DNA of 64,000 bases from Arcobacter sp. FWKO B. Lineage in GTDB: Bacteria; Campylobacterota; Campylobacteria; Campylobacterales; Arcobacteraceae. The notes under the pieces are model-generated. The model ran no database searches. It worked only from the letters and a program-made list of their open reading frames with translations, and was not told where the DNA came from. This document shows, piece by piece, positions 45,807 through 53,038 of the stretch. The position numbers were made by a program, and so were the translations under genes. Location: positions 1,922,001 to 1,986,000 of the forward strand of contig NZ_CP041403.1 of NCBI RefSeq assembly GCF_014844135.1, written 5' to 3'. The stretch's first letter is position 1. The number at the start of each line of letters is the position of its first letter.

Positions 45807-46655
45807 ATGGTATTATTAGACGGTAAATCACTTTCAAACAAAATAAAAGCAAAAGTAAAAGAAGATGTGCTTGAACTTCAAAGTTCTAAAGGTATAACAC
45901 CAGGTTTAGCGGTAGTTTTAGTTGGTAATGATGCTGCAAGTGCTACTTATGTAAAAATGAAAAGTAAATCTTGTAATGAAGCTGGTATATACTCAGTAGT
46001 TCATGAAATGCCAGAGAGTATCAGTCAAGATTCTATATTAAAAACTATCGAAATGATGAACCAAAATCCAAATATTGATGGGATTTTAGTTCAACTTCCG
46101 CTTCCTAGTCATGTAGACACTACAGTAATTTTAGAAGCAATTGATCCAAAAAAAGATGTTGATGGTTTTCATCCTTTTAATGTTGGGCGTGTAAGAGCAG
46201 GACTGGATGGATTTATTCCTGCTACTCCATATGGTGTAATGGAGCTTTTAAAAGAGTACGATATAGATGTAAAAGGCAAAGATGTATGTGTGGTTGGAGC
46301 TAGTAATATAGTAGGAAAACCTCTTGCAACATTGATGTTAAATGCAAATGCAACGGTTGATATTTGTCATATTTACACAAAAGATTTAAAAGCTCATACA
46401 AGTAAAGCTGATATAGTTTGTGTTGGTACTGGGGTAGTTGGACTTATTAAAGAAGATATGATTAAAGATGGTGCAATAGTTATTGATATTGGTATCAATC
46501 GCCTTGAAGATGGAAGAATTGTGGGTGATGTTGATTATGATAAAGTGGCACAAAAATGTTCTTATATTACACCAGTTCCAGGTGGTGTAGGACCAATGAC
46601 TATAGCTATGCTTTTAGTTAATACAGTAAAAGCTGCACAAAAAAGAGTTGGTTGA
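45807..46655 (+). CDS. folD: Methylenetetrahydrofolate dehydrogenase/cyclohydrolase
   Basis: FolD interconverts methylene-, methenyl- and formyl-tetrahydrofolate using NADP. The 282-residue protein has 'YVKMKSKSC' (catalytic Lys), 'DGILVQLPLPSHV' and the cofactor loop 'GASNIVGKP', and ends with 'TPVPGGVGPMT'. Length is standard. Its stop overlaps the lepB start (TGATG). Confidence 0.96.
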   Translation: MVLLDGKSLSNKIKAKVKEDVLELQSSKGITPGLAVVLVGNDAASATYVKMKSKSCNEAGIYSVVHEMPESISQDSILKTIEMMNQNPNIDGILVQLPLPSHVDTTVILEAIDPKKDVDGFHPFNVGRVRAGLDGFIPATPYGVMELLKEYDIDVKGKDVCVVGASNIVGKPLATLMLNANATVDICHIYTKDLKAHTSKADIVCVGTGVVGLIKEDMIKDGAIVIDIGINRLEDGRIVGDVDYDKVAQKCSYITPVPGGVGPMTIAMLLVNTVKAAQKRVG

Positions 46656-47452
46656 TGAAGAATTTTTTAATAAAATCTTACAATTTTTCAAGTAGTTGGA
46701 CAGGTACTATTATAATAGTACTTTTTATAATATTTTTTATAGCTCAGGCATTTGTAATACCAAGCGGAAGTATGATAAGTACCCTAAGAGTTGGTGATAT
46801 GCTTTTTGTAAAAAAATTCGCATATGGTATTCCAACTCCAAGGATTCCTTGGATTGAAGTAAAGGTCTTACCAGATTTTAATGACAATGGTCACCTAATA
46901 GAAGGTGCAAGACCTCAAAGAGGAGATATTGTTGTATTTAGGTATCCACACGAAGAAGTAATTCATTATGTAAAAAGGTGTGTTGGGGTTGGTGGCGATA
47001 TAGTTGCAATGAAGGATAAGAAGCTTTATCTTCATCCAAAAGAAGGTAATGAATATGTTCTTGCAAACTATAGTGATGATAAGATTGTTGAGATAGATGA
47101 CAAGCTTTGGATAGTAGAGCCATTTAAAGATAAACATCCAGGAATACATTATGATGACAATGTAAAAAATGATGGAAGCCAACCAAGACAATTATTTTCA
47201 ATGTTTCCTTATCAAATCCCAGAAGATGAGTTTTTTATGATGGGTGATAACAGGGATCATAGTAATGATAGTAGATTTTGGGGTACAGTAGCATATAAAT
47301 ATATAGTTGGTAAACCATGGTTTATATATTTTAGTTGGAATGAAAATTTTGAGATACAATGGAAGAGAATGTTTAAAACTGTTGAGTTTTTAGAAACAAA
47401 AATTAAGCCTGAAGACAACCTTCCAAATAATTATAAAGAAGGGATTTATTAA
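46655..47452 (+). CDS. lepB: Signal peptidase I
   Basis: LepB removes signal peptides from exported proteins. The 265-residue protein has one N-terminal membrane segment. The catalytic Ser lies in 'PSGSMISTL', the catalytic Lys in 'HYVKRCVGVGGD', and the box 'MGDNRDHSNDSR' follows. The ATG at 46655 overlaps the folD stop, and the gene's own stop overlaps rpiB by one base, so folD-lepB-rpiB are tightly coupled. Confidence 0.95.
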   Translation: MKNFLIKSYNFSSSWTGTIIIVLFIIFFIAQAFVIPSGSMISTLRVGDMLFVKKFAYGIPTPRIPWIEVKVLPDFNDNGHLIEGARPQRGDIVVFRYPHEEVIHYVKRCVGVGGDIVAMKDKKLYLHPKEGNEYVLANYSDDKIVEIDDKLWIVEPFKDKHPGIHYDDNVKNDGSQPRQLFSMFPYQIPEDEFFMMGDNRDHSNDSRFWGTVAYKYIVGKPWFIYFSWNENFEIQWKRMFKTVEFLETKIKPEDNLPNNYKEGIY

Positions 47453-47901
47453 TGAGATATTATATTGCAAGTGATCATGCTGGATTTAAACTAAAAGATT
47501 TTGTTATAACTGTGCTTAAAAATAAAGGGTATGAAGTAGTAGACCTTGGACCAAATAGTAGTGATAGAGTTGATTATCCAGATTTTGCAGGTGATGTTTG
47601 TAAAGCTATAATTGCAGATGATTATAAGAGTTTTGGAGTACTTATTTGTGGAAGCGGTATAGGTATGAGTATGGCAGCAAATAAATATGATGGAATAAGG
47701 GCAGCTTTATGTCACAATGAATATAGTGCTTCAATGGCAAGAAACCACAATGATGCCAATGTTATATGTTTAGGTGAGCGAGTAAGTGGTGAGGGGATGA
47801 TAGAAAGTATTATCAATCATTGGTGTGAAGCTAGTTTTGAAGGTGGAAGACATAGTGGTAGAGTAGAGAAAATCAATTTACTTGGAAGTTGCAGGAGATA
47901 A
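47452..47901 (+). CDS. rpiB: Ribose-5-phosphate isomerase B
   Basis: RpiB interconverts ribose 5-phosphate and ribulose 5-phosphate. The 149-residue protein has 'IASDHAGFKLK', the catalytic-Cys strand 'GVLICGSGIGMSMAANK' and 'RNHNDANVICLGER'. Length and motifs match the RpiB/LacAB family. It is followed three bases later by a small membrane protein gene. Confidence 0.95.
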   Translation: MRYYIASDHAGFKLKDFVITVLKNKGYEVVDLGPNSSDRVDYPDFAGDVCKAIIADDYKSFGVLICGSGIGMSMAANKYDGIRAALCHNEYSASMARNHNDANVICLGERVSGEGMIESIINHWCEASFEGGRHSGRVEKINLLGSCRR

Positions 47902-47904
47902 TAA

Positions 47905-48009
47905 ATGGGTAGTGACTTAGTAGCATATACAGTTGTAATAAGTGTTGTAGCTTTGATGCTATTAGGGAAAAAGTTGATTTTTTTTACTGATGATAAGGAT
48001 AATAAGTGA
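47905..48009 (+). CDS. Small single-span membrane protein, 34 residues
   Basis: The ATG at 47905 has AGGAG seven bases upstream, within the end of rpiB. The peptide has one hydrophobic helix ('LVAYTVVISVVALMLLG') followed by a charged tail ('DDKDNK'). Its stop overlaps the GTG start of the next gene (GTGA). The packed operon setting and strong ribosome-binding site support it as real; its function is unknown. Confidence 0.6.
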   Translation: MGSDLVAYTVVISVVALMLLGKKLIFFTDDKDNK

Positions 48010-49232
48010 TAAACCCAAAGATTATAGAATATATATTTTCAAGTGCATCTATTCAAAGATGGAATGATTATCCAAGGATGGTTGAGCTTGTAGAACTAGA
48101 CAAACAAGCTCATAAATTCGTAATTGCATATTTTATTGCAAAAATGGAAAAAGATATTAATATGACACACTTGATAGAAGCTGGAATTTTTGAGTTTTTA
48201 AGAAGAGTGGTGGTTACAGATATTCGTCCAGATGTATTTAGAAATGCTCTACAAAAAAAGAAAAAAGAGATAAATTCTTGGGTAATAGGTAAATTAAAAA
48301 CATCTTTATCTGATATTGATGATGGAAATTTTTTACAAAAATTTGAAGAGTATCTAAATGATGAAAGTACATATCAAAAAGAGAGATTTATCCTAAAAGC
48401 TGCATCATATCTTTCTACAAGATGGGAATTTAGTATAGTTTATCAAACTAGTCAGTTTTTAAATGATATTGAAAATGTAAAAAAAGCAGTTGAAGAAGAG
48501 ATAGAAGACTATTATGAATTGATTGCAGTTAGAAAAATAGCACTTAATAAAAAGTTGGCAAAAGTTATAGATTTAAGTGGAAGACTAAGATTTCAAAAAA
48601 GATGGGCACAAACTCCAAGAATTCCTGAAACATCAGTCTTAGGACATATGCTAACAGTTGCAATTTTTTCATATTTTTATTCTTTAAAAGTAAATGCTTG
48701 TCCTAAAAGGTTAGAGAGTAACTTTTTTTGTGCCTTATTCCACGATTTACCTGAAGCTCTAACTAGAGATATCATAAGCCCAGTAAAATATAGTGTTGAT
48801 GATTTGAGCGAAATAATAAGTGAGTATGAAATAGCAAAAATCGAAGAAGAGATTTTACCAAATATCCCAGAAAATATGAAAGGGGAGTTTGCATATATAT
48901 TAGGACTGATGGCTGATAAAAAGGATGAATTTTTAGATAGAGTTATTGATAATGGCGAGATTAAATCAGTAGAAAGTGTAAGTGGTTACAACTTGGATAA
49001 ATATAGTGCCATTGATGGACAAGCACTTAAACAATGTGACAAGTTATCAGCTTTTATAGAAGCAAGCTTATCTATTAGTCATGGTATAAAATCAAAAGAA
49101 CTTGTAAGTGGTAAGAAAGAGATTATAAAAGGTTTAAAAACTATAAATGGGGTGGACTTCCTGAGTTTAGCTCGTGATATAGATGAAGAATTTGGTACAT
49201 CTGGACAACATCAGAGTTTTATAGGATTTTAA
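48006..49232 (+). CDS. HD-domain metal-dependent hydrolase (YfbR-like)
   Basis: The 408-residue soluble protein has an N-terminal helical region and a central HD domain: 'ETSVLGHMLTVA', 'ALFHDLPEALTRDI' and a later 'ALKQCDKLSAF'. The H...HD...D set is complete, as in YfbR-type 5'-nucleotidases and related HD enzymes. The exact substrate is unknown. It starts at a GTG at 48006 (AAGGAT upstream) overlapping the small membrane gene, and is followed with no gap by a lipoprotein gene. Confidence 0.82.
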   Translation: MINPKIIEYIFSSASIQRWNDYPRMVELVELDKQAHKFVIAYFIAKMEKDINMTHLIEAGIFEFLRRVVVTDIRPDVFRNALQKKKKEINSWVIGKLKTSLSDIDDGNFLQKFEEYLNDESTYQKERFILKAASYLSTRWEFSIVYQTSQFLNDIENVKKAVEEEIEDYYELIAVRKIALNKKLAKVIDLSGRLRFQKRWAQTPRIPETSVLGHMLTVAIFSYFYSLKVNACPKRLESNFFCALFHDLPEALTRDIISPVKYSVDDLSEIISEYEIAKIEEEILPNIPENMKGEFAYILGLMADKKDEFLDRVIDNGEIKSVESVSGYNLDKYSAIDGQALKQCDKLSAFIEASLSISHGIKSKELVSGKKEIIKGLKTINGVDFLSLARDIDEEFGTSGQHQSFIGF

Positions 49233-49829
49233 ATGAAATATTTATTTGGTTTGATAGCTTTAGTATTTATAGGATGTAGCTCAAACCCACTTAATATTCC
49301 TGATGAAATTTGGAATAATATGAGTGAAGAGAAAAAAATAGAGGCTTACCAACAACAAGCACAACTAAATCTTCAACGAGAACTTAACAGACAAAAAGAG
49401 CTTGAGCTAAAAGAGAAAGAAGAACAAAGACAATATGAACTTTTAGAGTATAAAAGGGCAAATGCACTTTATGGTGATAGATTACAATGTGTTGTTTATG
49501 ATGCAAGTGCAAATTTAAGTAAAAGTTTAAGAGCAATTGAGCCTTTTGCTATTGATTTACTAAAAAATGAAATAGTAGAATTTAAAATTCAACAAGATAC
49601 CTCTAGTTCAAGAAGATATCACTCCTATGGCTATGCAAAATTTGAAGGACAGATTATAAAACTTTGTCAAGATAAAAATTTATCAAGTAGATGTGTAAGT
49701 ATTGTAGGAACATATATGGATTTTGCAAAAGGTTTACAAACAAATATAAACAATCATGATTTTATAGTTGGAAAAATTAGGTGTGAATTTGTTCCTACAA
49801 GTGGAAGTAATATAATTATTAGTAGATAA
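49233..49829 (+). CDS. Lipoprotein of unknown function
   Basis: The 198-residue protein has a lipoprotein signal ('LIALVFIGCSS', lipidated Cys15). A Gln/Glu-rich coiled coil (~35-75) and a C-terminal domain with three further cysteines follow. I do not recognise the domain. It begins immediately after the HD gene stop and faces the NlpC/P60 gene tail-to-tail. Confidence 0.75.
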   Translation: MKYLFGLIALVFIGCSSNPLNIPDEIWNNMSEEKKIEAYQQQAQLNLQRELNRQKELELKEKEEQRQYELLEYKRANALYGDRLQCVVYDASANLSKSLRAIEPFAIDLLKNEIVEFKIQQDTSSSRRYHSYGYAKFEGQIIKLCQDKNLSSRCVSIVGTYMDFAKGLQTNINNHDFIVGKIRCEFVPTSGSNIIISR

Positions 49830-49834
49830 GAGTA

Positions 49835-50389
49835 TTATATTACTCGCTTGGCAAATAAAAATCTATCTTTATAATATTTTTTATCTAAACTATCAATTTT
49901 GACTTCATTACTATTAAATGAAGCATGAATCATTTGGTTATCACCTATGTAAATTCCCACATGTGAAGGTGTTCTTTTATATGTTCTAAAAAACAATAAA
50001 TCTCCTACTTGCAACTCATCTTTGGATACTAGTTTACCAAGATTTGATTGCTCAAAAGATGTTCTTGGTAAATCAATTCCAAGTTTAGCAAATACATTTT
50101 TTGTATATAAAGAACAGTCAGTTTTAGCACTCTTCGCTGATGCTCCAAACTTGTAACCTTGCCCTAAAAAAGAAAATGCAAATTCTAGTATTTTATCTTG
50201 TAGCTTTTTGTACTCGGTATCTAAAAAAGTTTTAACATCTTCAACGAAATTTTGATTATTCTTTACTTCCAAAGGTGCTTGTTTTGTATCATGAGTTTCT
50301 GTAAAAACTGAAGGTTCAGCACTATTTAAAGGGTCACTTATAAGTGTAGTAGTCAAGAATAACAAACATGCTGATATAACTCTTTTCAC
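49835..50389 (-). CDS. NlpC/P60 family cell-wall peptidase
   Basis: The C-terminal half is an NlpC/P60 domain that cleaves peptidoglycan stem peptides. The nucleophile is the Cys in 'TDCSLYTKNVF', the His lies in 'PSHVGIYIGDNQMIHAS', and the 'GDLLFFRT' strand is present. The first ~24 residues form a signal peptide. I prefer the GTG at 50389 (GAGG about nine bases upstream), which gives a proper signal; a TTG seven codons earlier is less likely. Length 184 residues. Confidence 0.88.
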   Translation of the reverse strand: MKRVISACLLFLTTTLISDPLNSAEPSVFTETHDTKQAPLEVKNNQNFVEDVKTFLDTEYKKLQDKILEFAFSFLGQGYKFGASAKSAKTDCSLYTKNVFAKLGIDLPRTSFEQSNLGKLVSKDELQVGDLLFFRTYKRTPSHVGIYIGDNQMIHASFNSNEVKIDSLDKKYYKDRFLFAKRVI

Positions 50390-50435
50390 CAAGTAGAACC
50401 TCTTTTGCAATAAAATTTATTTCTCTAATTTTAGC

Positions 50436-51080
50436 TTAATTGGCTTTAAAAGTATCTTTTGTTTTACATAAATGAGGAGCAATACATTGAGCACAATCTG
50501 GGCTAGTTGCCTTGCAAATATATCTTCCAAAAAGTACCATAGCTTGGTGAAGTATATGTAAATCAGTTTTAAATTTTTTTGATAATTCAGCTTCTGTTTT
50601 GATAGCAGTTTTTTCACTAGTAAGTCCAAATCTATGAGCCACTCTAAATACATGAGTATCCACTGCCATTAAATTCTTATTTTCATACTCTATCATAAAA
50701 ACATTAGCAGTTTTTTGTCCAACACCAGCAAGACATATAAGCTCTTTTTGTGTTCTTGGTATTATTCCATTATACTTTTCTTCTACCGCTTTTGCCATTG
50801 ATATGATATTTTTTGCTTTATTATTGAAAAACGAACAACTATTTATAAGTGATTTTACATCATCAAGGTTTGCATTTGAGAGTTCTTTTGTATTTGGATA
50901 CTTTTCAAAAAGTGCAGGGGTTATGATATTTACCCTTTTATCAGTACATTGGGCTGATAAAATAATAGATATTAAAAGTTCGTATTCATTGGTATAGTTT
51001 AATTCAGTTTTAGCATCTTTGTATTTGTCAATTAGGATAGATTTAAGTTCTTCTATTTCTTTTTTTGTAGCTTTTTTCAC
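50436..51080 (-). CDS. nth: Endonuclease III
   Basis: Nth removes oxidised pyrimidines from DNA and nicks the abasic site. The 214-residue protein has the helix-hairpin-helix 'LAGVGQKTANVF' with the catalytic Lys, then 'AVDTHVFRVAHR' with the catalytic Asp. The four-cysteine iron-sulfur cluster loop (Cx6Cx2Cx5C, from 'CKATSPDCAQC') is intact. It ends 46 bp before the NlpC/P60 gene and lies next to the tRNA array. Confidence 0.95.
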   Translation of the reverse strand: MKKATKKEIEELKSILIDKYKDAKTELNYTNEYELLISIILSAQCTDKRVNIITPALFEKYPNTKELSNANLDDVKSLINSCSFFNNKAKNIISMAKAVEEKYNGIIPRTQKELICLAGVGQKTANVFMIEYENKNLMAVDTHVFRVAHRFGLTSEKTAIKTEAELSKKFKTDLHILHQAMVLFGRYICKATSPDCAQCIAPHLCKTKDTFKAN

Positions 51081-51083
51081 TGA

Positions 51084-51116
51084 TTTTTAGATTTTACCTT
51101 TTAGATTTTAGATAAA
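51084..51116. repeat. 33-bp repeat flanking tRNA-Glu, copy 1
   Basis: This AT-rich sequence matches 51737-51769 at 31 of 33 positions, including an exact 20-base block. Both copies lie just past the 3' end of a tRNA-Glu gene, so they mark a past duplication or recombination in the array. Confidence 0.7.
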
Positions 51117-51117
51117 C

Positions 51118-51193
51118 TGGCAACCCCAGAAAGATTCGAACTTCCGTTACTTGGATGAAAACCAAGTGTCCTTGTCCACTAGACGATGGGGTC
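51118..51193 (-). tRNA. tRNA-Glu (anticodon TTC), divergent copy
   Basis: The cloverleaf has a 7-bp acceptor stem with a G-U first pair, anticodon loop TTTTCAT and an encoded CCA end. Its sequence differs clearly from the two other tRNA-Glu genes in the array at 51773 and 52128. Confidence 0.88.
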
Positions 51194-51580
51194 ATTTGAG
51201 GAAGTATTTTATCATAATAAAGGTAAAGAATTAGGTAAAAGATAAAAAGTCAAAGGTAAAATTGCTCAAAATTTGAGCTTAATATTAGAATCGGAGTATT
51301 GAAGCTTAATATTTTATACAAGATATATAAGGGTATTGTTAATTTAGTAAAAATATATTAGAATGCAAAATACATTTCCTAAGTTCAAATCACCTAAGAA
51401 AATCACTTGGATATAAAACTCCATCTGAGGTTTTTTATGCAAAAGTTTTAACAGCTTAATGTGGTGAAAATATGCATTTATCTCTTGAATGGGCGTCTTG
51501 AATGGGGGAACCACTGTCGCACTTGAGTGTTGAATGAGGATTTTGAATGGGATGGGGATTTTTTTGTGATGGAATAAAAG
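51194..51580. other. Gap in the tRNA array with IS remnant
   Basis: No intact gene is seen. A short palindrome GCTCAA/TTGAGC lies at 51264-51278. An IS30-like transposase C-terminus is at 51397-51459. The following 100 bases (to about 51555) contain repeated TTGAATG(G/A) words and are richer in G than the surroundings, consistent with an insertion-sequence end. Confidence 0.5.
51397..51459 (+). pseudogene. Remnant of an IS30-family transposase (C-terminus)
   Basis: Twenty codons read 'RKSLGYKTPSEVFYAKVLTA' followed by TAA. This matches the conserved C-terminus of IS30-family transposases ('RPRK-LGYKTP-E-F'). Nothing recognisable of the remaining transposase is found upstream, so only the 3' end survives. 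A decayed terminal region follows to about 51535. Confidence 0.65.
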
Positions 51581-51657
51581 TGGCGCGGTCGACGAGACTC
51601 GAACTCGCGACCTCCTGCGTGACAGGCAGGCATTCTAACCAACTGAACTACGACCGC
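51581..51657 (-). tRNA. tRNA-Asp (GTC), copy 1
   Basis: Standard cloverleaf with acceptor GCGGTCG/CGACCGC, anticodon loop CTGTCAC and encoded CCA. Identical to the gene at 52039. Confidence 0.95.
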
Positions 51658-51736
51658 ACACTATTATTTAACTAATAACTAAAATCTAATATCTAAAAGG
51701 TTTAAAACAATGAGTCTATTTTCGACACATTCTGAC

Positions 51737-51769
51737 TTTTTAGATTTTACCTTTTACTTTTTAGATAAA
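51737..51769. repeat. 33-bp repeat flanking tRNA-Glu, copy 2
   Basis: Second copy of the repeat at 51084, directly past the 3' end of the tRNA-Glu at 51773. It lies in a 115-bp spacer between tRNA-Asp and tRNA-Glu; the other array unit has only 12 bp there. Confidence 0.7.
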
Positions 51770-51772
51770 AAA

Positions 51773-51847
51773 TGGTGACCCCAAGGAGATTCGAACTCCT
51801 GTAACCAGGATGAAAACCTGGGATCCTAACCGCTAGACGATGGGGCC
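51773..51847 (-). tRNA. tRNA-Glu (TTC), copy 2
   Basis: 75-nt cloverleaf starting GGCCCCATCG with anticodon loop TTTTCAT and encoded CCA. Identical to the gene at 52128. Confidence 0.95.
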
Positions 51848-51856
51848 ACACAAAAA

Positions 51857-51932
51857 TGGTGGTCGATGCAAGACTCGAACTTGCGACATCTACCTTGTAA
51901 GGGTAGCGCTCTACCAACTGAGCTAATCGACC
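51857..51932 (-). tRNA. tRNA-Val (TAC), copy 1
   Basis: Cloverleaf with acceptor GGTCGAT/ATCGACC, anticodon loop CTTACAA and encoded CCA. Identical to 52213. Confidence 0.95.
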
Positions 51933-51950
51933 AATAAAAATGGTAAAAAA

Positions 51951-52026
51951 TGGTGACCTGTGATGGATTCGAACCATCGACCCCCTCATTAAAAGTGAGA
52001 TGCTCTACCAGCTGAGCTAACAAGTC
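51951..52026 (-). tRNA. tRNA-Lys (TTT), copy 1
   Basis: Cloverleaf with acceptor GACTTGT/ACAGGTC, anticodon loop CTTTTAA and encoded CCA. Identical to 52306. Confidence 0.95.
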
Positions 52027-52038
52027 AAAAAAATATAG

Positions 52039-52115
52039 TGGCGCGGTCGACGAGACTCGAACTCGCGACCTCCTGCGTGACAGGCAGGCATTCTAACCAA
52101 CTGAACTACGACCGC
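52039..52115 (-). tRNA. tRNA-Asp (GTC), copy 2
   Basis: Same sequence as the gene at 51581; first gene of the second Asp-Glu-Val-Lys unit in window order. Confidence 0.95.
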
Positions 52116-52127
52116 ACACTAAAAAAA

Positions 52128-52202
52128 TGGTGACCCCAAGGAGATTCGAACTCCTGTAACCAGGATGAAAACCTGGGATCCTAACCGCTAGACGATGGGG
52201 CC
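52128..52202 (-). tRNA. tRNA-Glu (TTC), copy 3
   Basis: Same sequence as the gene at 51773; anticodon loop TTTTCAT, CCA encoded. Confidence 0.95.
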
Positions 52203-52212
52203 ACACAAAAAA

Positions 52213-52288
52213 TGGTGGTCGATGCAAGACTCGAACTTGCGACATCTACCTTGTAAGGGTAGCGCTCTACCAACTGAGCTAATCGACC
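52213..52288 (-). tRNA. tRNA-Val (TAC), copy 2
   Basis: Same sequence as the gene at 51857; anticodon loop CTTACAA, CCA encoded. Confidence 0.95.
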
Positions 52289-52305
52289 GATAAAAAAGTA
52301 AAAAA

Positions 52306-52381
52306 TGGTGACCTGTGATGGATTCGAACCATCGACCCCCTCATTAAAAGTGAGATGCTCTACCAGCTGAGCTAACAAGTC
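52306..52381 (-). tRNA. tRNA-Lys (TTT), copy 2
   Basis: Same sequence as the gene at 51951. It is the first tRNA transcribed in the leftward array. Confidence 0.95.
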
Positions 52382-52457
52382 ATTTCTTCGTTATGCCAAT
52401 CTACGCCTACTTTTAAAGGTAAGTCAATCAAATTGGAGTGGAATTATACTCATTTTT

Positions 52458-52967
52458 TTATAATTTGTCAAGACAATTTTGAACAAATTTAGAAATTTTT
52501 TTCAAAGATGTATTTGTAGCTTGTTTTTGTACATCTATTCTTGAGCCATCAAAATGGTACTCATTTATATCATAAAAGCCCATATTATCGCATATTCCTA
52601 TTACAACTGTGCCTACACTTTTTGTTTGAGTTGCACCTGTTGGTCCTGCTATGCCACTTACTGCAATTGCATAATTTGATCCAAATTTATGTATTACACC
52701 CTGAAGCATTTGCTTTACAACTTCTTTACTAACCACTCCATATTGTATCATGGTATCTTTTTTCACACCTAATTCAATCTCTTTTACAATATTAGCATAA
52801 GTTACTATAGAACCCTTAAATATATCACTACTTCCACTTATTGATGTGATTTTAGATGCTATAAGTCCACCAGTACAACTCTCAGCTACTGTTATTGTAT
52901 GATTTAACTTTCTTAAATTCTTTTGAAAAGTTATCATATCTTTTTGTGTAAAACTAACTTTATTCAT
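52458..52967 (-). CDS. pncC: CinA C-terminal family nicotinamide-nucleotide amidase
   Basis: The 169-residue stand-alone protein matches the amidase domain of CinA, which deamidates nicotinamide mononucleotide in NAD recycling. The family signature 'VAESCTGGLIASKIT' and 'AVSGIAGPTGA' are intact. The N-terminal CinA domain is absent, as in PncC. The ATG has AAAGG about eight bases upstream and diverges from ileS across 70 bp. Confidence 0.9.
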   Translation of the reverse strand: MNKVSFTQKDMITFQKNLRKLNHTITVAESCTGGLIASKITSISGSSDIFKGSIVTYANIVKEIELGVKKDTMIQYGVVSKEVVKQMLQGVIHKFGSNYAIAVSGIAGPTGATQTKSVGTVVIGICDNMGFYDINEYHFDGSRIDVQKQATNTSLKKISKFVQNCLDKL

Positions 52968-53038
52968 ATCTTAACCTTTGACTAATGTACTTTTAGATAA
53001 AATCATTCTTAAAATTTCTCAAAAAGGTATTATATATT

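Noticed and set aside
51747-52378. Minus-strand open frames of 65-80 codons across the tRNA array
   Set aside because: They are translations of tRNA genes, and the matching peptides only reflect the duplicated tRNAs.
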